From assembly GCA_028276145.1 (NCBI GenBank), contig JAPYWX010000098.1, positions 1 through 5,959 on the forward strand: a stretch of 5,959 nt of DNA. Reading direction: 5' to 3'. A program made the translations under genes and the position numbers. The notes under the pieces are model-generated. The model saw only the letters and a program-made list of their open reading frames with translations. It did not search any database and was not told the origin of the DNA. Numbering within the stretch: the stretch's first letter is position 1; each line of letters begins with the position of its first letter. Of the stretch, positions 5,786-5,959 are shown piece by piece. The stretch is from Spirochaetota bacterium. GTDB taxonomy: Bacteria; Spirochaetota; Brevinematia; DTOW01.

Positions 5786-5959
5786 ATGACTAGTGTACTT
5801 TCTCAGGAGGAAATAGATAATCTTTTAGCAGCAATACAAACAGGTGGTATTGCCGAAGCTAAGGAGGTTCCCGTACCTGGTGTTGAGGTAGGGGGACCTG
5901 CTGTTAAGAAAAACATAAAAAGTTATGACTTTAGAAGACCTGATAGATTCTCTAAAGAC
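5786..5959 (+). CDS. fliM: Flagellar motor switch protein FliM (N-terminus only)
   Basis: FliM is part of the C-ring (switch complex) at the base of the flagellum, where it binds phosphorylated CheY and with FliG and FliN sets the direction of rotation. The visible 58 residues begin MTSVLSQEEIDNLLAAI, the conserved CheY-P-binding N-terminal motif. A Val/Pro/Gly-rich linker follows (about 22-43), then YDFRRPDRFSKD (47-58), the classic entry to the FliM middle domain. About 270-290 further residues are expected beyond the window. The ATG at 5786 is chosen because the conserved motif starts there. No proper Shine-Dalgarno sequence precedes it: only AGAG at 5781-5784, one base away, too close to work normally. 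The upstream neighbour is an OmpA-domain outer-membrane protein; no fliL or motB is present in the window. Confidence 0.95.
   Translation, partial: MTSVLSQEEIDNLLAAIQTGGIAEAKEVPVPGVEVGGPAVKKNIKSYDFRRPDRFSKD

Overview
This is an AT-rich stretch of a Gram-negative (diderm), flagellated bacterium. It holds three apparently intact genes, two of them cut by the window edges, and one broken gene. The guess at lineage is Spirochaetota, perhaps a deep-branching Brevinematales-like group. It rests on a FliM start, an OmpA-domain protein carrying FlgD-type Ig repeats behind an outer-membrane barrel, and a lipoprotein beta-helix, and it was not confirmed by any search.

Layout. (1) Positions 1-819, minus strand: the first 273 codons of thiL, thiamine-monophosphate kinase. 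The window edge cuts it just before the place where the family's GGEDYEL motif is expected. (2) 820-966: a divergent intergenic region with a good promoter and a perfect Shine-Dalgarno sequence for the plus-strand gene. (3) 967-2761, plus strand: a lipoprotein of right-handed beta-helix / Pmp-like type with about 15 tandem 25-28 residue units. The frame is broken by a 2-base loss in unit 1 and by a Gly-to-stop change at the first codon of unit 5. Restored, it would be about 598 residues. (4) 2762-3005: an intrinsic terminator, then a promoter with a palindrome over the expected start site. (5) 3006-5711, plus strand: a 901-residue outer-membrane protein made of a signal peptide, a PorV/UPF0164-like barrel, four FlgD-like Ig modules and a C-terminal OmpA peptidoglycan-binding domain. 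(6) 5712-5785: a short gap with a TTGACA promoter. (7) 5786 to the right edge, plus strand: the first 58 codons of fliM, the flagellar switch protein.

The genes do not form one pathway. The two middle genes both concern the cell envelope: a surface lipoprotein with a repetitive beta-helix, and a protein that could tie the outer membrane to peptidoglycan. Each appears to have its own promoter, and a terminator separates them. fliM probably begins a separate flagellar transcription unit. No CRISPR array, transposase, tRNA or rRNA was seen. The points most worth checking are the double-lesion beta-helix gene and its repeat duplication, the barrel-Ig-OmpA fusion, and the lack of a visible ribosome binding site for thiL and fliM.
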